Of a stretch of 51,492 nucleotides of DNA, positions 14,734 to 24,724 are shown piece by piece. The stretch lies in assembly GCA_944332485.1 (NCBI GenBank), contig CALVKB010000005.1:1-51492 (forward strand), read 5' to 3'. The notes below the pieces were generated by a model, which did not search any database, had not been told where the DNA came from, and was given only the letters and a program-made list of their open reading frames with translations. Positions within the stretch are counted from its first letter, which is position 1; every line of letters begins with the position of its first letter. A program made the translations under genes and the position numbers. The DNA is from an uncultured Bacilli bacterium (lineage in GTDB: Bacteria > Bacillota_I > Bacilli_A > RFN20 > CAG-288).

Positions 14734-15667
14734 ATATTTGACTTTAATATGTGATCAAGAACAAAGATTGGATGTCTTTTTAGCATCCAAACTTTCAATA
14801 TCGAGAAATTTAGCTTCTAAAATTGTCGACGAAGGTGTTTTTGTCAATGATAAATTTGTCACTAAACAAGGATATAAGTTAGTTATTAACGATGTTATTA
14901 AATATAAACAACTTATTTTAGATAGTAAAGATTTGAAGAGTACAAATATTCCCTTAAACATCATATACGAGGATGATGATATTTTAGTTATCAACAAACA
15001 AAGAAACGTTGTTGTTCATCCATCATCTGGTCATAACGATGATACAATTGTCAACGCATTGTTATTCAATAATAAATTGACAAATTTTGAAAGTGAAGAT
15101 ATTGTCGATAATCGCCCAGGAATAGTGCATAGAATTGACAAAGATACATCAGGTTTATTGTTGATTGCTAAAACTAAACAAAGTATGGAAATCTTACAAC
15201 AGATGATAAAAGATCATAAAGTTGAAAGAGAGTATTACTGTATTGTTTACGGAAAATGTAAATACAAAAAATTTACAACTAAATTACCTTTATGCAAGCC
15301 ATCAAATTCTGAACAGAAAGCTTATGTTGATGTAAAAAAAGGTAAAGAGAGCATCACTCATTTTGAAAATGTGCATTGTAATGAGAATTACTCTTTGTTA
15401 CATTGTAGTTTAGAAACTGGTCGTACACATCAAATAAGAGTAAGTTTGTTTTATTACGATATGCCAATCTTGAATGACCCAATATATAATACTAGGAAAA
15501 ATATTCAGAATGCAGATAAAAGGGGTCAGGTTTTACACGCGTATAAATTGATTTTCAACCATCCTATCACTGGCGAGAAAATGATTTTACATGCACCATT
15601 TGACGAGTATTTCAAACAATGTTTAGACGAGTGTTTCCCACAAGAAGAAATACAATTAGATTTTTAG
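14717..15667 (+). CDS. rluD: RluA-family ribosomal/tRNA pseudouridine synthase
   Basis: An N-terminal S4 domain (about residues 14-70: RLDVFLASKLSISRNLASK, FVNDKFV) is followed by the catalytic domain. It has the hallmark HRIDKDTSGLLLIAK (about 136-150) with the catalytic Asp, and later LETGRTHQIRV. The 316-aa length is normal. It isomerises uridine in 23S rRNA (RluD-like) or tRNA. The exact target is not given by sequence. It overlaps lspA (ATG inside the 3' end). The stop overlaps that of the convergent acyltransferase gene by four bases, without a terminator between. Confidence 0.95.
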   Translation: MENKSEYLTLICDQEQRLDVFLASKLSISRNLASKIVDEGVFVNDKFVTKQGYKLVINDVIKYKQLILDSKDLKSTNIPLNIIYEDDDILVINKQRNVVVHPSSGHNDDTIVNALLFNNKLTNFESEDIVDNRPGIVHRIDKDTSGLLLIAKTKQSMEILQQMIKDHKVEREYYCIVYGKCKYKKFTTKLPLCKPSNSEQKAYVDVKKGKESITHFENVHCNENYSLLHCSLETGRTHQIRVSLFYYDMPILNDPIYNTRKNIQNADKRGQVLHAYKLIFNHPITGEKMILHAPFDEYFKQCLDECFPQEEIQLDF

Positions 15668-16623
15668 TTTTTATTCAATAACTTTAATTTTTTAGTGTAT
15701 GAATCATATGATTGAAGACATATGGAAAAACCACATTGTTTTCTTATCATATCAAGTTTCAATTTTTCCTGTTGTTTTATGACTTTGTAATATTTTTTCA
15801 AAGAATTTTTCTTGTTTCTTAAAGTTCTAAAATCATCAGTTTTGATATATTTGACATATTCGTAAGACGCATATTTTTCGATAACTTTATTCATCTCATC
15901 TAAACATGCTTTGTATAAATAATCCTTATTTTCCTTCATTGATAGATCTTTCTGTGGATAGATTGGATCACAAACAACGATAACTGGAATCGGTTTAAGA
16001 TCAAATTTTTCGATTATGTTGTTCTTTTTATAAATAGTAACCATCGGAACAATCGGAACGTTGAAATCTGCAGGATAGTGGAAACTCGAATTGTTGAAAG
16101 GTCTTATTCTGGAACAATATGGCCACATTTGCCTCTCAGGAAAGATTATAACTGGTTTATTTTTTTCAACAGTTAATTCCTCTAAAGCTGTGCTGAATTT
16201 TTTCAAACCGCGTATGTTATTTGGTAATGGTAATAATCCGATATGTGGAATAAGTTTTCCAACTACAGGGATATTATATGCATCCGTGTAACCGATGATA
16301 TAGGTTTTTCTAAAAGGTAAAACGGTACTTTGAATGATAAATGGATCACGATCAGAGGTGTGATTCATATAAATAAAAAATCCTTTATGTTTCAATTTTT
16401 TCAATTTTTTTCTATTCTTAACTTTAACTTTCAAAAATAATTTTGAAAAGACAAATAAAAGTTTCGAACCAACAGCATAGATTATATTCCAAAAGAAATT
16501 TGTAAATTTATTTTTGCAGATGTATTCGTAATCGTTAGGAAGATCTTTACGTTCTAAATGGTTGTCTTCAAATTCTTGAGTTTCGTCTAAGTAATATACT
16601 ACTTTAGGCAACTTTCTAGACAT
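15664..16623 (-). CDS. plsC: 1-acyl-glycerol-3-phosphate acyltransferase-like protein (PlsC family)
   Basis: The acyltransferase signature HX4D is present as MNHTSDRDPF, and the second block as VIIFPERQMWPYC (FPE-type motif), with PIVPMVTIY behind. A hydrophobic stretch (about residues 40-65) anchors it to the membrane. 319 aa is somewhat longer than common PlsC (about 240), with a Lys-rich C-terminal extension of about 70 residues. It should add an acyl chain to a lysophospholipid or a glycolipid head. It lies five bases after the membrane glycosyltransferase gene and is probably cotranscribed, so the pair may make a membrane glycolipid or modified lipid. Confidence 0.85.
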   Translation of the reverse strand: MSRKLPKVVYYLDETQEFEDNHLERKDLPNDYEYICKNKFTNFFWNIIYAVGSKLLFVFSKLFLKVKVKNRKKLKKLKHKGFFIYMNHTSDRDPFIIQSTVLPFRKTYIIGYTDAYNIPVVGKLIPHIGLLPLPNNIRGLKKFSTALEELTVEKNKPVIIFPERQMWPYCSRIRPFNNSSFHYPADFNVPIVPMVTIYKKNNIIEKFDLKPIPVIVVCDPIYPQKDLSMKENKDYLYKACLDEMNKVIEKYASYEYVKYIKTDDFRTLRNKKNSLKKYYKVIKQQEKLKLDMIRKQCGFSICLQSYDSYTKKLKLLNKN

Positions 16624-16628
16624 AATTG

Positions 16629-18047
16629 TTATTTTTTATCCTTTTTGATTTTGTCGATTTCTATTGTTGTAGTGTTCTCAAGAGTATTGTTAGCTTGAAC
16701 ACATGTTATTGAACCATGATGTTCGATCTTTTTCCATGTTCTTCGTTTTCTTGGGAAGATTAAACCATCAAAAAATGCTAATGGAAAGTCCATGAAAAAG
16801 TAAAAATACGTCAAACAAACTACAGCTTTTCTTCTTGCACTCCAAGAGATGTTTTGTTTATCTATGGTGAAAATTATCAAAGGAATAACAAGCCATGGCA
16901 ACCATACAAGGAAAATTGCAAAAAGAAAATAGTAGAAAGTCATCAACATCGGTGAACAAGTTAAGTTCATGATGGTCATTTCAACTGAAGGATAATTACC
17001 AAATTGAATGAAACTTGATAACATCAATAATAAAGATGCGATAGCATGAGCTAATGTTGTTACGTTGAAAAATAAGAATGGGAATAAAGTTAAACTTATT
17101 TCAAATTTACCAAGAGTAAAACGCTTCATATGATCTTTGTTGTAAATCAAATTGTTAGTTTTCTTGTTACCAGCATTGATGTATCCCCATACCCATCTGA
17201 TATGTTGTTTGTGTAAGACTTTGAAAGTGGTTGGTTGTTCATCATAATATTTGGCAAATGGATAATAAAAACAGTTGAGATTGTGGAAATAAGCGTAGTT
17301 TGTCAATTGGCTATCCTCACTTAAATCGTTCCAAATCCATCCGCCAGCATCATCAATTATGTTTGAATTTATATAAAAACCAGCTCCCATCAATGTTACT
17401 TTATGGAAGAATTTTGAACGAGATTTACAAGTGACTTTAGACATATAAGCGAACAAAGTAGCAGAACAAGCGGAAACCCAACTTTCTTCTGCATTTGTGA
17501 ATAGTCTATCTCCGACACCTAGGTCGTATCCTAAATTTTTTATATCGTTAAGTTTTGTTATATAACTATTTTCAGCGATGTTGTCAGCATCAAAAACGAT
17601 ATATGCATCATATTTTTTGTTTATCGTTTTCAAATATTTAATGCACTCATCAAGAGCCCAGCCTTTTGTATGTTTATTTTCTAAATCTTTTCTTACGTAA
17701 TAATTAAAACCTTTTTCTCTAACTATCTGACATGTTGGATCTTCTTCACTTTCAACTATGACATAAACATCAAAGTAATTTTTATCATAATCTTGATTGA
17801 GCATTGAATTCAAAGAATTGTTTATAACATCTGATTCGTTTCTAGCCGGTATTAAAACAGCGTATTTATATTTTGTTTCTCCATGTGGTAAAACTTTGGT
17901 ACGCTTATATGAATTTTTAATGTATATAAATAATGGAAGACCAGTTATGATAAATAGACCGATTGAAGACATTATAAATATAAAAAGTACGAGCAAAGTT
18001 TGATAATAAGGAGTAACGCTTGTGCTAAATAAAAAGTGATGTAACAT
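16629..18047 (-). CDS. Membrane family-2 glycosyltransferase
   Basis: The 472-aa protein has an N-terminal helix (about 14-42) and a GT-2 catalytic domain. The latter shows KYAVLIPARNESDV (nucleotide-binding start), YIVFDADNI (DxD), SEDSQLTNYA (ED base region) and QHIRWVWGY (QxxRW, a mark of processive GT-2 enzymes). Three to four membrane helices (about 325-440) form the tail. Such enzymes make beta-linked polysaccharides or glycolipids with UDP-sugars on the inner face. The neighbouring PlsC homologue favours a lipid-linked product. It is the first gene of a two-gene leftward operon starting with TGGAGAAAAATT before the ATG. Confidence 0.88.
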   Translation of the reverse strand: MLHHFLFSTSVTPYYQTLLVLFIFIMSSIGLFIITGLPLFIYIKNSYKRTKVLPHGETKYKYAVLIPARNESDVINNSLNSMLNQDYDKNYFDVYVIVESEEDPTCQIVREKGFNYYVRKDLENKHTKGWALDECIKYLKTINKKYDAYIVFDADNIAENSYITKLNDIKNLGYDLGVGDRLFTNAEESWVSACSATLFAYMSKVTCKSRSKFFHKVTLMGAGFYINSNIIDDAGGWIWNDLSEDSQLTNYAYFHNLNCFYYPFAKYYDEQPTTFKVLHKQHIRWVWGYINAGNKKTNNLIYNKDHMKRFTLGKFEISLTLFPFLFFNVTTLAHAIASLLLMLSSFIQFGNYPSVEMTIMNLTCSPMLMTFYYFLFAIFLVWLPWLVIPLIIFTIDKQNISWSARRKAVVCLTYFYFFMDFPLAFFDGLIFPRKRRTWKKIEHHGSITCVQANNTLENTTTIEIDKIKKDKK

Positions 18048-18156
18048 AATTTTTCTCCACCTAAATATTTTACAAAAGAGATAAATATTAATAAATATAT
18101 ATGTTGCAATGTTAATAAAAAATTGATTTTTTATTAAAACTAAAATGCTTTTTTAA

Positions 18157-19044
18157 CTATTGTTGTTCTTTATAATTGCGAAAATGTTGTTTTACAAATT
18201 TGTCGACTTTATCACTTTTTTTCTTGAGTAGTTGATAAACCTTGTCGACGTCTTTGGATGCACCTTTGGGTATTTGATGGTCCAAAACTTTTTCCATATC
18301 ATCCCAATAAGTTAAAAAATAATATCTTGCTATGACAGAACTTACAGCTATACTTGGGTAGTAAGTTTCACCTTTTGTTTGAAAAACAAGAGGATTATCT
18401 ACTATATTTTGACAGTAATTCATGTAGACTCTAAGAGTATCGAACTGATCAACATAAACCGGAACACTGCTATCGATATGATATTTATTGATCAAATCGA
18501 TATGACATTTATTGTGTAAATTGGTCATTATTTTGTGCATTGACCAAGATTTTTCCTCGAGATCAGAAATTTTTGAAGGATTGCAATAAAGATGTGTATG
18601 CTTGAACATCTTTAATATTTTTGGACCAATTTCTCGAATTTTTTGATCATTCATCTTTTTTGAATCTTTTATTTGATATTTATTTACTAGATCCATATCG
18701 GATTTTGTCAAATAAGTCGCACAAACGACTACTGGACCAAAAAAATCTCCGACCCCAACTTCATCAGATCCGATTTGGCTGGAAGTATCTTTCCAAGCTG
18801 CTTCAGTTGATATTTCAGTAAAATCTGAAGTGAATTTAGAAACTTCAGCAACAATATTATCATAGCCTTTGAACAATATAGTGTACTCGCCATTTTTCTT
18901 TTTATAGGCGATGATTCTTATATTGTTATCAGTTTTGCCATTGAAATATTCAAGATTATTTGAATCTTCATCTGTGTTGAACTTGTAATAATCTTTAATT
19001 GTATCAGCTAGATTTTTACTAGCGTCGAATTTAATTTGTCTCAT
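18157..19044 (-). CDS. rnhC: Ribonuclease HIII
   Basis: RNase HIII removes RNA from RNA-DNA hybrids and is common in Firmicutes. The catalytic domain starts with SQIGSDEVGVGDFFGPVVVC (about residues 90-109), which holds the first two acids. Further acids follow in YVDQFDTL, and PSIAVSSVIARYYFL is typical. The N-terminal TBP-like substrate-binding domain of about 85 residues is what separates HIII from HII. 295 aa is normal. There is no Shine-Dalgarno. A TATAAT box ends eight bases before the ATG, so the transcript is nearly leaderless. It is divergent from mutS2 with 75 bases between start codons. Confidence 0.93.
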   Translation of the reverse strand: MRQIKFDASKNLADTIKDYYKFNTDEDSNNLEYFNGKTDNNIRIIAYKKKNGEYTILFKGYDNIVAEVSKFTSDFTEISTEAAWKDTSSQIGSDEVGVGDFFGPVVVCATYLTKSDMDLVNKYQIKDSKKMNDQKIREIGPKILKMFKHTHLYCNPSKISDLEEKSWSMHKIMTNLHNKCHIDLINKYHIDSSVPVYVDQFDTLRVYMNYCQNIVDNPLVFQTKGETYYPSIAVSSVIARYYFLTYWDDMEKVLDHQIPKGASKDVDKVYQLLKKKSDKVDKFVKQHFRNYKEQQ

Positions 19045-19103
19045 ATTCTAATATTATATTTTAAATTATCAATTCATGAAGTTAAATCACTTCAATTATC
19101 ATT

Positions 19104-19112
19104 TGTTAAAAT
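19104..19112 (+). promoter_or_regulatory. Extended -10 promoter of mutS2 (leaderless)
   Basis: TG-T-TAAAAT ends at 19112, seven bases before the ATG at 19120, and no Shine-Dalgarno follows. The reverse TATAAT for rnhC lies at 19053-19058. Confidence 0.6.
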
Positions 19113-19119
19113 AATAAAT

Positions 19120-21465
19120 ATGAAAACAGTTTTGGAATATTGTAAAAATATCAACCTAAGTGAGACATGCTCTTTAATTAAAAAGTACTTCTATTTTAAA
19201 GAGAATTTTTCCGTTGTTGAAAATCCGACATATTTAAAGAATGAGCGAGAATATATTGCAAATATTGATAATTTAAAAAGGATAAAATTTTTTATTGAAG
19301 ATAAAAAATGCTTCCGTTTATCAACAGTCGATAATCTTCACGACATTTTCAATTTAATTGAGAAAAATATAAGTTTGGATATTGAGGATTTCATAAAGTT
19401 GATTCCATTTTTGGAAAGTACGGAAAATGTTATAAACGATTTTAAAAAAGTTAACTTCGTAAGAGATAATGATGTTGATGAGGCAATTCAAGATCTAAGA
19501 TCATTTGTTCAACTTTTGAATAAGTATCAGAAAACATTCACAGAAGATTTACAAGTAAATTCCGATGCGACACCAACTCTATATTCAATTCGCAAAGAGA
19601 TATCATTTAAAAAAAGCAGTATTGATAAAGTCTATGCCAGTTTAAGAAATAAGTACAAAGATTATTTGTCAAATGAAGAATCATTCAAAGATGGTTATCA
19701 AACATTATCTGTAAAATCAAATTTTTTAAATAAAATAGATGGTATAGTTCTTAAAAGATCCAACACTAAACAAACACTTTATGTTGTTCCAAAAGAGATC
19801 ATCTTAATAGAGAATGAATTGAATGATTTATACGATAGGGAAAAACAAGAAATCGCGGAAATTTTAAATGATTATACTAACGAATTACACACGTTTCACA
19901 AACTACTTTTAAAAAATTATCAAATTTTGCTTTTCTTAGATAAATGCAATGCTTTAGTTCAATTCTCTTTGGATTATGATTTTACAATTCCAAATTATTC
20001 AAAAGAAGAACTCGTATTGAAGAGTATCACTCATCCTTTAATTCCATCAAATATTATTGTGAAAAACGATTTTGAATTATCAAAAAATTTTAAAACGACA
20101 TTTATTTTGTCAGGCCCGAACGCTGGTGGTAAATCTGTTTTATTTAAAGAAATTGGTCTGTGCTGTGTTTTAGCAAAACTTGGTTTTCCAATCAATTGTT
20201 CGAAAGAATCATCCGTCCCATTTTTCAACAATATTTTCCTTGTTTTATCGGATGATGAAAGTATCGCTGATAATCTATCAAAATTCACATCACATTTGAA
20301 AAAATTGAACAACATTTTAAATAAAGTTGACGATAATTCAATAATAATTGTCGATGAAATTTGTTCGGGAACCTCTCCCAAACATGGTGAAGCAATCGCT
20401 ATTTCGTTTTTGAATGAATATATGAAAACAAACTCCTTCGTTCTTCTTTCAACACATTATGATGCTATTAAAAGATACGGAAACGAAAATGAACACATAT
20501 TGAATGGTTCGATGGAATTTGACACAAAAAACTTAACTCCAACATACCGTTTGATATTGAATCAGAGTGGCTCATCTTTCGCTTTGGAAGCTTGTTATAA
20601 AGTGAATGTTGATGAGAATGTTATAAAAAACGCAAGAAAATATTTAATAGCAAATCAATCTAATGAAGAACATTTGGAGTATCTTTTATCTAAGCAGTTG
20701 AATAAATATACAAAATTGAACAATGAACTTGAAGAAAAAATATCAAAATATGATGATTTGTTGAATAAGAAGAATAAGGAGTTGGAAAATTTAAATCAAC
20801 AAAAAGAAAAATTCAATTTGGAATATCAAACAAAATTAGAAAAACTCCTTTCAGATAAAAAAGATGAATTGGAAAAAACATTCAGATTAGGAAAAGAAAA
20901 GTTAGATTTTAAAACCTATTCAGATGTCAAAGGCAAATTGAACAAATTCTCCAATAAAGATATTAAAGAAACTTTAAAACAAGAAGAGGAAATAAAAGAA
21001 CCCACACACAGTTTTAAAATTAATGAATACGTATTTTATAATAACATGCCAAAGTGTAAAATTATTTCAATAAAGAATAAAAACGTTGTTTTGAGTATCA
21101 ACGGATACTCAATTAAAACTACAATAGATAAAATAAAATATGATGCAACCAATTCTAATAAGACAGAAAAAGTTGTTGATACTTATCCAACAGTTGATAG
21201 AGAGATTATCATGAGGAAAAGTTTCAAAAATGAATTGAATATAATAGGTCAAACATCCGATGAAGCTATGAGTAATGTTGAGATGTTTATCTCAGATTGC
21301 CTTTTGAGAAATATCAAAGTTTGCCGTATTATCCATGGTATGGGTAATTTTATATTGCGAAATAGTCTGATAAAATTGCTGAATAAATTACCAGAAGTTG
21401 AATCCTATCGGGATGGAAATGAATATGAAGGTGGAATGGGGGCAACAGTAATTTACTTAAAATGA
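19120..21465 (+). CDS. mutS2: MutS2 endonuclease/ATPase
   Basis: I start the gene at the ATG at 19120 and not at upstream in-frame codons, since the promoter lies just before it and the length (781 aa) is then that of the family. Walker A is LSGPNAGGKSV (about 328-338), and the Walker B/signature area is IIIVDEICSGTSPKHGEA (about 407-424). A long Lys/Glu coiled coil (about 520-620) follows, then the C-terminal Smr nuclease domain with RIIHGMGNFILR (HGxG, about 738-749). In Bacillus, MutS2 works in recombination control and ribosome rescue, not mismatch repair. The stop overlaps the uvrC start (ATGA). Confidence 0.95.
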   Translation: MKTVLEYCKNINLSETCSLIKKYFYFKENFSVVENPTYLKNEREYIANIDNLKRIKFFIEDKKCFRLSTVDNLHDIFNLIEKNISLDIEDFIKLIPFLESTENVINDFKKVNFVRDNDVDEAIQDLRSFVQLLNKYQKTFTEDLQVNSDATPTLYSIRKEISFKKSSIDKVYASLRNKYKDYLSNEESFKDGYQTLSVKSNFLNKIDGIVLKRSNTKQTLYVVPKEIILIENELNDLYDREKQEIAEILNDYTNELHTFHKLLLKNYQILLFLDKCNALVQFSLDYDFTIPNYSKEELVLKSITHPLIPSNIIVKNDFELSKNFKTTFILSGPNAGGKSVLFKEIGLCCVLAKLGFPINCSKESSVPFFNNIFLVLSDDESIADNLSKFTSHLKKLNNILNKVDDNSIIIVDEICSGTSPKHGEAIAISFLNEYMKTNSFVLLSTHYDAIKRYGNENEHILNGSMEFDTKNLTPTYRLILNQSGSSFALEACYKVNVDENVIKNARKYLIANQSNEEHLEYLLSKQLNKYTKLNNELEEKISKYDDLLNKKNKELENLNQQKEKFNLEYQTKLEKLLSDKKDELEKTFRLGKEKLDFKTYSDVKGKLNKFSNKDIKETLKQEEEIKEPTHSFKINEYVFYNNMPKCKIISIKNKNVVLSINGYSIKTTIDKIKYDATNSNKTEKVVDTYPTVDREIIMRKSFKNELNIIGQTSDEAMSNVEMFISDCLLRNIKVCRIIHGMGNFILRNSLIKLLNKLPEVESYRDGNEYEGGMGATVIYLK

Positions 21466-23279
21466 TCAATTTAGAAGAAAATAAAATATTAAAAAATAAG
21501 ATTGATTTACTTCCTGATAAACCTGGATCATATCAGATGCTTGATGCCAATAATCAGGTTATTTACGTTGGAAAAGCAAAGAATCTAAGGAAAAGGGTTA
21601 GCCAATATTTTTACCGACCACAAGAAGGTAAAGTTTTAAGAATGGTTAATGAGATCAATGATTTTAACATCATTGAGACAAGTTCGGAAAAAGAAGCATT
21701 ATTACTTGAGATAAATTTGATTCAAAAATTCTATCCAAAGTACAATGTATTACTTAAAGATGGAAAGATGTATCCGTACATCTCATTAAAAAAAGGCAAG
21801 GATCCATATTTGAAAATTTCAAGAAATGACAAAGATGATAAATATTATCATTTTGGTCCTTTTCCAAATTCAAGTTCATGTTTCACAATCATTAAAATTT
21901 TGAACAAAATTTTCCCAGTGAGAAAATGCAACATCTTACCGAAAAAACCTTGCTTATACTATCATCTTGGACAATGTTTAGGACCTTGTATAAACAGAAT
22001 TGATGAGAAAGTTTTTGAAGATCTTGAAATAAAAATTCGAAATTTTTTAAATGGTGATACAAAATCTGTCATAAATGAATTAACCACAAAAATGCTTAAA
22101 GCCAGTGAAAATTTGGAATTTGAACAAGCTTTGGAATACAAAAAAACAATAGATTCAATCAATCACATCACTGAGAAACAAAATATTATGATGCAAGATC
22201 ACATAAATAGAGATGTAATAGGCATCTCAGTTAGAGAAGGCTTCATCTGCTTTTTGTTTTTGTTATATAGAAAAGGAATCCTTCTTGGTAAAGATGATTA
22301 TGTTGTGCAACTTAATTCCGATATAGAATCAACTTGTTTGGAAGTTATCACTCAATATTATTTAAATCCGAATCATTCAAGACCGAAAGAAGTTTTGATA
22401 CCTTTTGATAATTTAAGTGAAATACTGACGGATAGTTTGCAAATCAAATTTATACAACCGAAAATTGGAACAAAGAAAGATATGTTAAATATCGCACTTG
22501 AAAACGCTAAACAAGCTTTGGATGAACATTTTATGACCAGCCGTTTGGAGGATGATAATTTATCATTGCTCGAGGAATTAGGTGTTTTGCTTGAAATGAA
22601 TAAAACTCCGTTGAACATTGAACTTTATGATAACTCTCATATACAAGGTTATGATGCTGTTGGTGTTATGGTCAAATATATAAATGGTGAACCGAGCAAA
22701 AAGCATTATCGTAAATATATAATTCAACAGGAAAATTCAAAAGATGATTTAAGTTCGATGTATGAAGTGGTTAAAAGAAGATGTCAAAGATTGATTACAA
22801 CTGAATTAGATGATGATAAATCGATGCCAGATTTGATCATCTGTGATGGTGGGGTCAATCAAGTAACAGTAACTAAAAAAGCTTTGGAGCAATTTCCACA
22901 ATTAAATATCAAAGTTTGTGGACTTGTTAAAAATGACAAACACGAAACTGAATCTTTATTTGATGGTGATTATGGAACTTTCATCGAACTTGATAAAAAA
23001 TCACCTCTATTTTATTTGCTTATGAGAATGCAAGATGAAGTTCACAGATTCGCTATTTCTTATTTTAGAAAAAGACATTCAAAAAATGTGTTTGCAACAT
23101 TTTACGATGATATAGATGGCGTCGGCATTAAGAAAAAACGCCAATTGCTGGATAGATTTCCAACCTTGGAATCTTTGAACGAAGCTTCTTATGAAGATAT
23201 AAAAGCATTAGTAGGTGAGAAAGTTGCAAACAACATATATGATAAATTGAAAGAATTAAACAAAGAGAAAAATGTATAA
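21462..23279 (+). CDS. uvrC: Excinuclease ABC subunit C
   Basis: UvrC makes both incisions in nucleotide excision repair. The N-terminal GIY-YIG-type nuclease is seen as PGSYQMLDANNQVIYVGKAK (about residues 20-39), then a cysteine-rich part (CNILPKKPCLYYHLGQCLGPC, about 155-175). A UVR domain for UvrB contact follows (LEFEQALEYKK, about 213-223), then the RNase-H-like nuclease (IELYDNSHIQG, about 386-396) and two C-terminal HhH motifs (DGVGIKKKRQLLDRF, about 554). The 605-aa length is normal. It overlaps mutS2 by four bases (ATGA), so the two are cotranscribed. Confidence 0.97.
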   Translation: MINLEENKILKNKIDLLPDKPGSYQMLDANNQVIYVGKAKNLRKRVSQYFYRPQEGKVLRMVNEINDFNIIETSSEKEALLLEINLIQKFYPKYNVLLKDGKMYPYISLKKGKDPYLKISRNDKDDKYYHFGPFPNSSSCFTIIKILNKIFPVRKCNILPKKPCLYYHLGQCLGPCINRIDEKVFEDLEIKIRNFLNGDTKSVINELTTKMLKASENLEFEQALEYKKTIDSINHITEKQNIMMQDHINRDVIGISVREGFICFLFLLYRKGILLGKDDYVVQLNSDIESTCLEVITQYYLNPNHSRPKEVLIPFDNLSEILTDSLQIKFIQPKIGTKKDMLNIALENAKQALDEHFMTSRLEDDNLSLLEELGVLLEMNKTPLNIELYDNSHIQGYDAVGVMVKYINGEPSKKHYRKYIIQQENSKDDLSSMYEVVKRRCQRLITTELDDDKSMPDLIICDGGVNQVTVTKKALEQFPQLNIKVCGLVKNDKHETESLFDGDYGTFIELDKKSPLFYLLMRMQDEVHRFAISYFRKRHSKNVFATFYDDIDGVGIKKKRQLLDRFPTLESLNEASYEDIKALVGEKVANNIYDKLKELNKEKNV

Positions 23280-23305
23280 TTAAAAAAGTTGGAGGATGAT
23301 CTAAT

Positions 23306-23782
23306 ATGATAGTTAATATAAAAGTTAAAGATTACGGAACAATGAGATTGGAGTTGTATGAAGACAAAGCTCCAATTACAGTAAAAAATTTTGAAAAGTT
23401 AGTTGAACAAAAATTCTATGATAATTTGATTTTTCATAGAATAATTAAAGATTTTATGATTCAAGGTGGAGATCCTGAAGGAACAGGTATGGGTGGTTCT
23501 AAAGAGAACATCAAGGGTGAATTCTTGATGAATGGTGTGAATAATCCAATCTCTCATAAACGTGGTACTATCTCTATGGCAAGAGCACAAAATCCAAACA
23601 GTGCTTCAAGTCAATTCTTCATCTGTCATCGAGATTGCAAATTTTTAGATGGAAATTATGCTGCATTTGGAGATATGATTGATGGTTTTGAAGTTTTAGA
23701 TAAGATCGCAAGTGTTGCAACAGATCATAATGATCGTCCTTTGCAAGATGTTACTATTGAATCAATAAGAATCGAAAAATAG
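23306..23782 (+). CDS. ppiB: Peptidyl-prolyl cis-trans isomerase, cyclophilin type
   Basis: This is a compact 158-aa cyclophilin. The signature FHRIIKDFMIQGGDPEGTG (about residues 44-62) carries the active-site Arg. MARAQNPNSASSQFFI (about 92-107) and FLDGNYAAFG (about 113-122) complete the binding pocket. There is no signal peptide, so it is cytoplasmic and helps proline isomerisation during protein folding. It has a strong ribosome site (TTGGAGGATGA) 26 bases after uvrC, and fmt follows after six bases, so it is part of the mutS2-uvrC-fmt run. Confidence 0.96.
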   Translation: MIVNIKVKDYGTMRLELYEDKAPITVKNFEKLVEQKFYDNLIFHRIIKDFMIQGGDPEGTGMGGSKENIKGEFLMNGVNNPISHKRGTISMARAQNPNSASSQFFICHRDCKFLDGNYAAFGDMIDGFEVLDKIASVATDHNDRPLQDVTIESIRIEK

Positions 23783-23788
23783 AAAATA

Positions 23789-24724
23789 ATGACAAATAAG
23801 AAAATAGTATTTTTAGGAACACCGAAGATGTCTGCTTATTTACTTGAGCAGATGATTTTAAAAGGTTATAACATCGTCGGTGTTGTCACAAAAATGGATA
23901 AAAAAGGTAAAAGAGGGAACGATCTTGTTCCATCTTTTGTCGCACAAGTTTGTGAAAAATATAAAATACCATGTCATAAACCTTTGAAATTAAATACTGA
24001 TTATCAGTTTATCGAAGATTTAAAACCGGATTTGTTACTGACATTCGCATTTGGTCAAATATTATCTGAGAAAGTTTTGAGTTTACCAAAATACCCACCA
24101 CTAAATATTCATACATCATTATTGCCTAAATACCGCGGAGCAAGTCCTATTCAATTTGCTTTACGCGATGGATTGACAAAAACAGGTATCACTTTGATGA
24201 AAATGGTGAAGCAAATGGATCAAGGTGGTGTCTACAATACTATTGATGTTGATATTGATCCTACAGATAATTACACAAGTTTATGTGAGAAAATCAAAGT
24301 TAAAGCTTTTGAATTAGTCGAAAGAAGTTTGGATGATTTCTTTGATAATAAATTACCTTGTATAGAACAAAATGAGGAAGAAGCAACTTTTACACGTATC
24401 ATAAAAGCGGATGAAGAACATTTATCTTTAGAGCTTTCCTGCACTGATTTTATCAATATGATTAGAAGTTTTACAGATGAGATTGGCCCATACTTAATGA
24501 AAGATGATGGAAGTATTTTAAAGATTTACAAAGCATCAAAATATGATGATTCAACAGATCACAAACTTGGTGAAATTTTTTATTGTAAGAAAAAATTAAT
24601 CTTGTTACAGTTGAAAGATGGTGTCGTCAATTTAGATAGATTGCAAAAGCCGGGAAAAAAAGTTCTAACAAGTGTTGAATTTAACAATGGTAATAGAGAT
24701 TTGGAAGGTTGTATCTTACATTAA
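23789..24724 (+). CDS. fmt: Methionyl-tRNA formyltransferase
   Basis: It formylates initiator Met-tRNA with 10-formyl-tetrahydrofolate. The N-terminal domain shows KIVFLGTPKMSAYLLEQ (about residues 4-20). The catalytic Asn-His-Asp area has LNIHTSLLPKYRGASPIQFA (about 108-127) and GITLMKMVKQMDQG (about 134-147). The C-terminal OB-like domain is about 210-305. 311 aa is normal. It lies six bases behind the cyclophilin gene without a real Shine-Dalgarno, and the next ATG follows its stop directly. Confidence 0.96.
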   Translation: MTNKKIVFLGTPKMSAYLLEQMILKGYNIVGVVTKMDKKGKRGNDLVPSFVAQVCEKYKIPCHKPLKLNTDYQFIEDLKPDLLLTFAFGQILSEKVLSLPKYPPLNIHTSLLPKYRGASPIQFALRDGLTKTGITLMKMVKQMDQGGVYNTIDVDIDPTDNYTSLCEKIKVKAFELVERSLDDFFDNKLPCIEQNEEEATFTRIIKADEEHLSLELSCTDFINMIRSFTDEIGPYLMKDDGSILKIYKASKYDDSTDHKLGEIFYCKKKLILLQLKDGVVNLDRLQKPGKKVLTSVEFNNGNRDLEGCILH

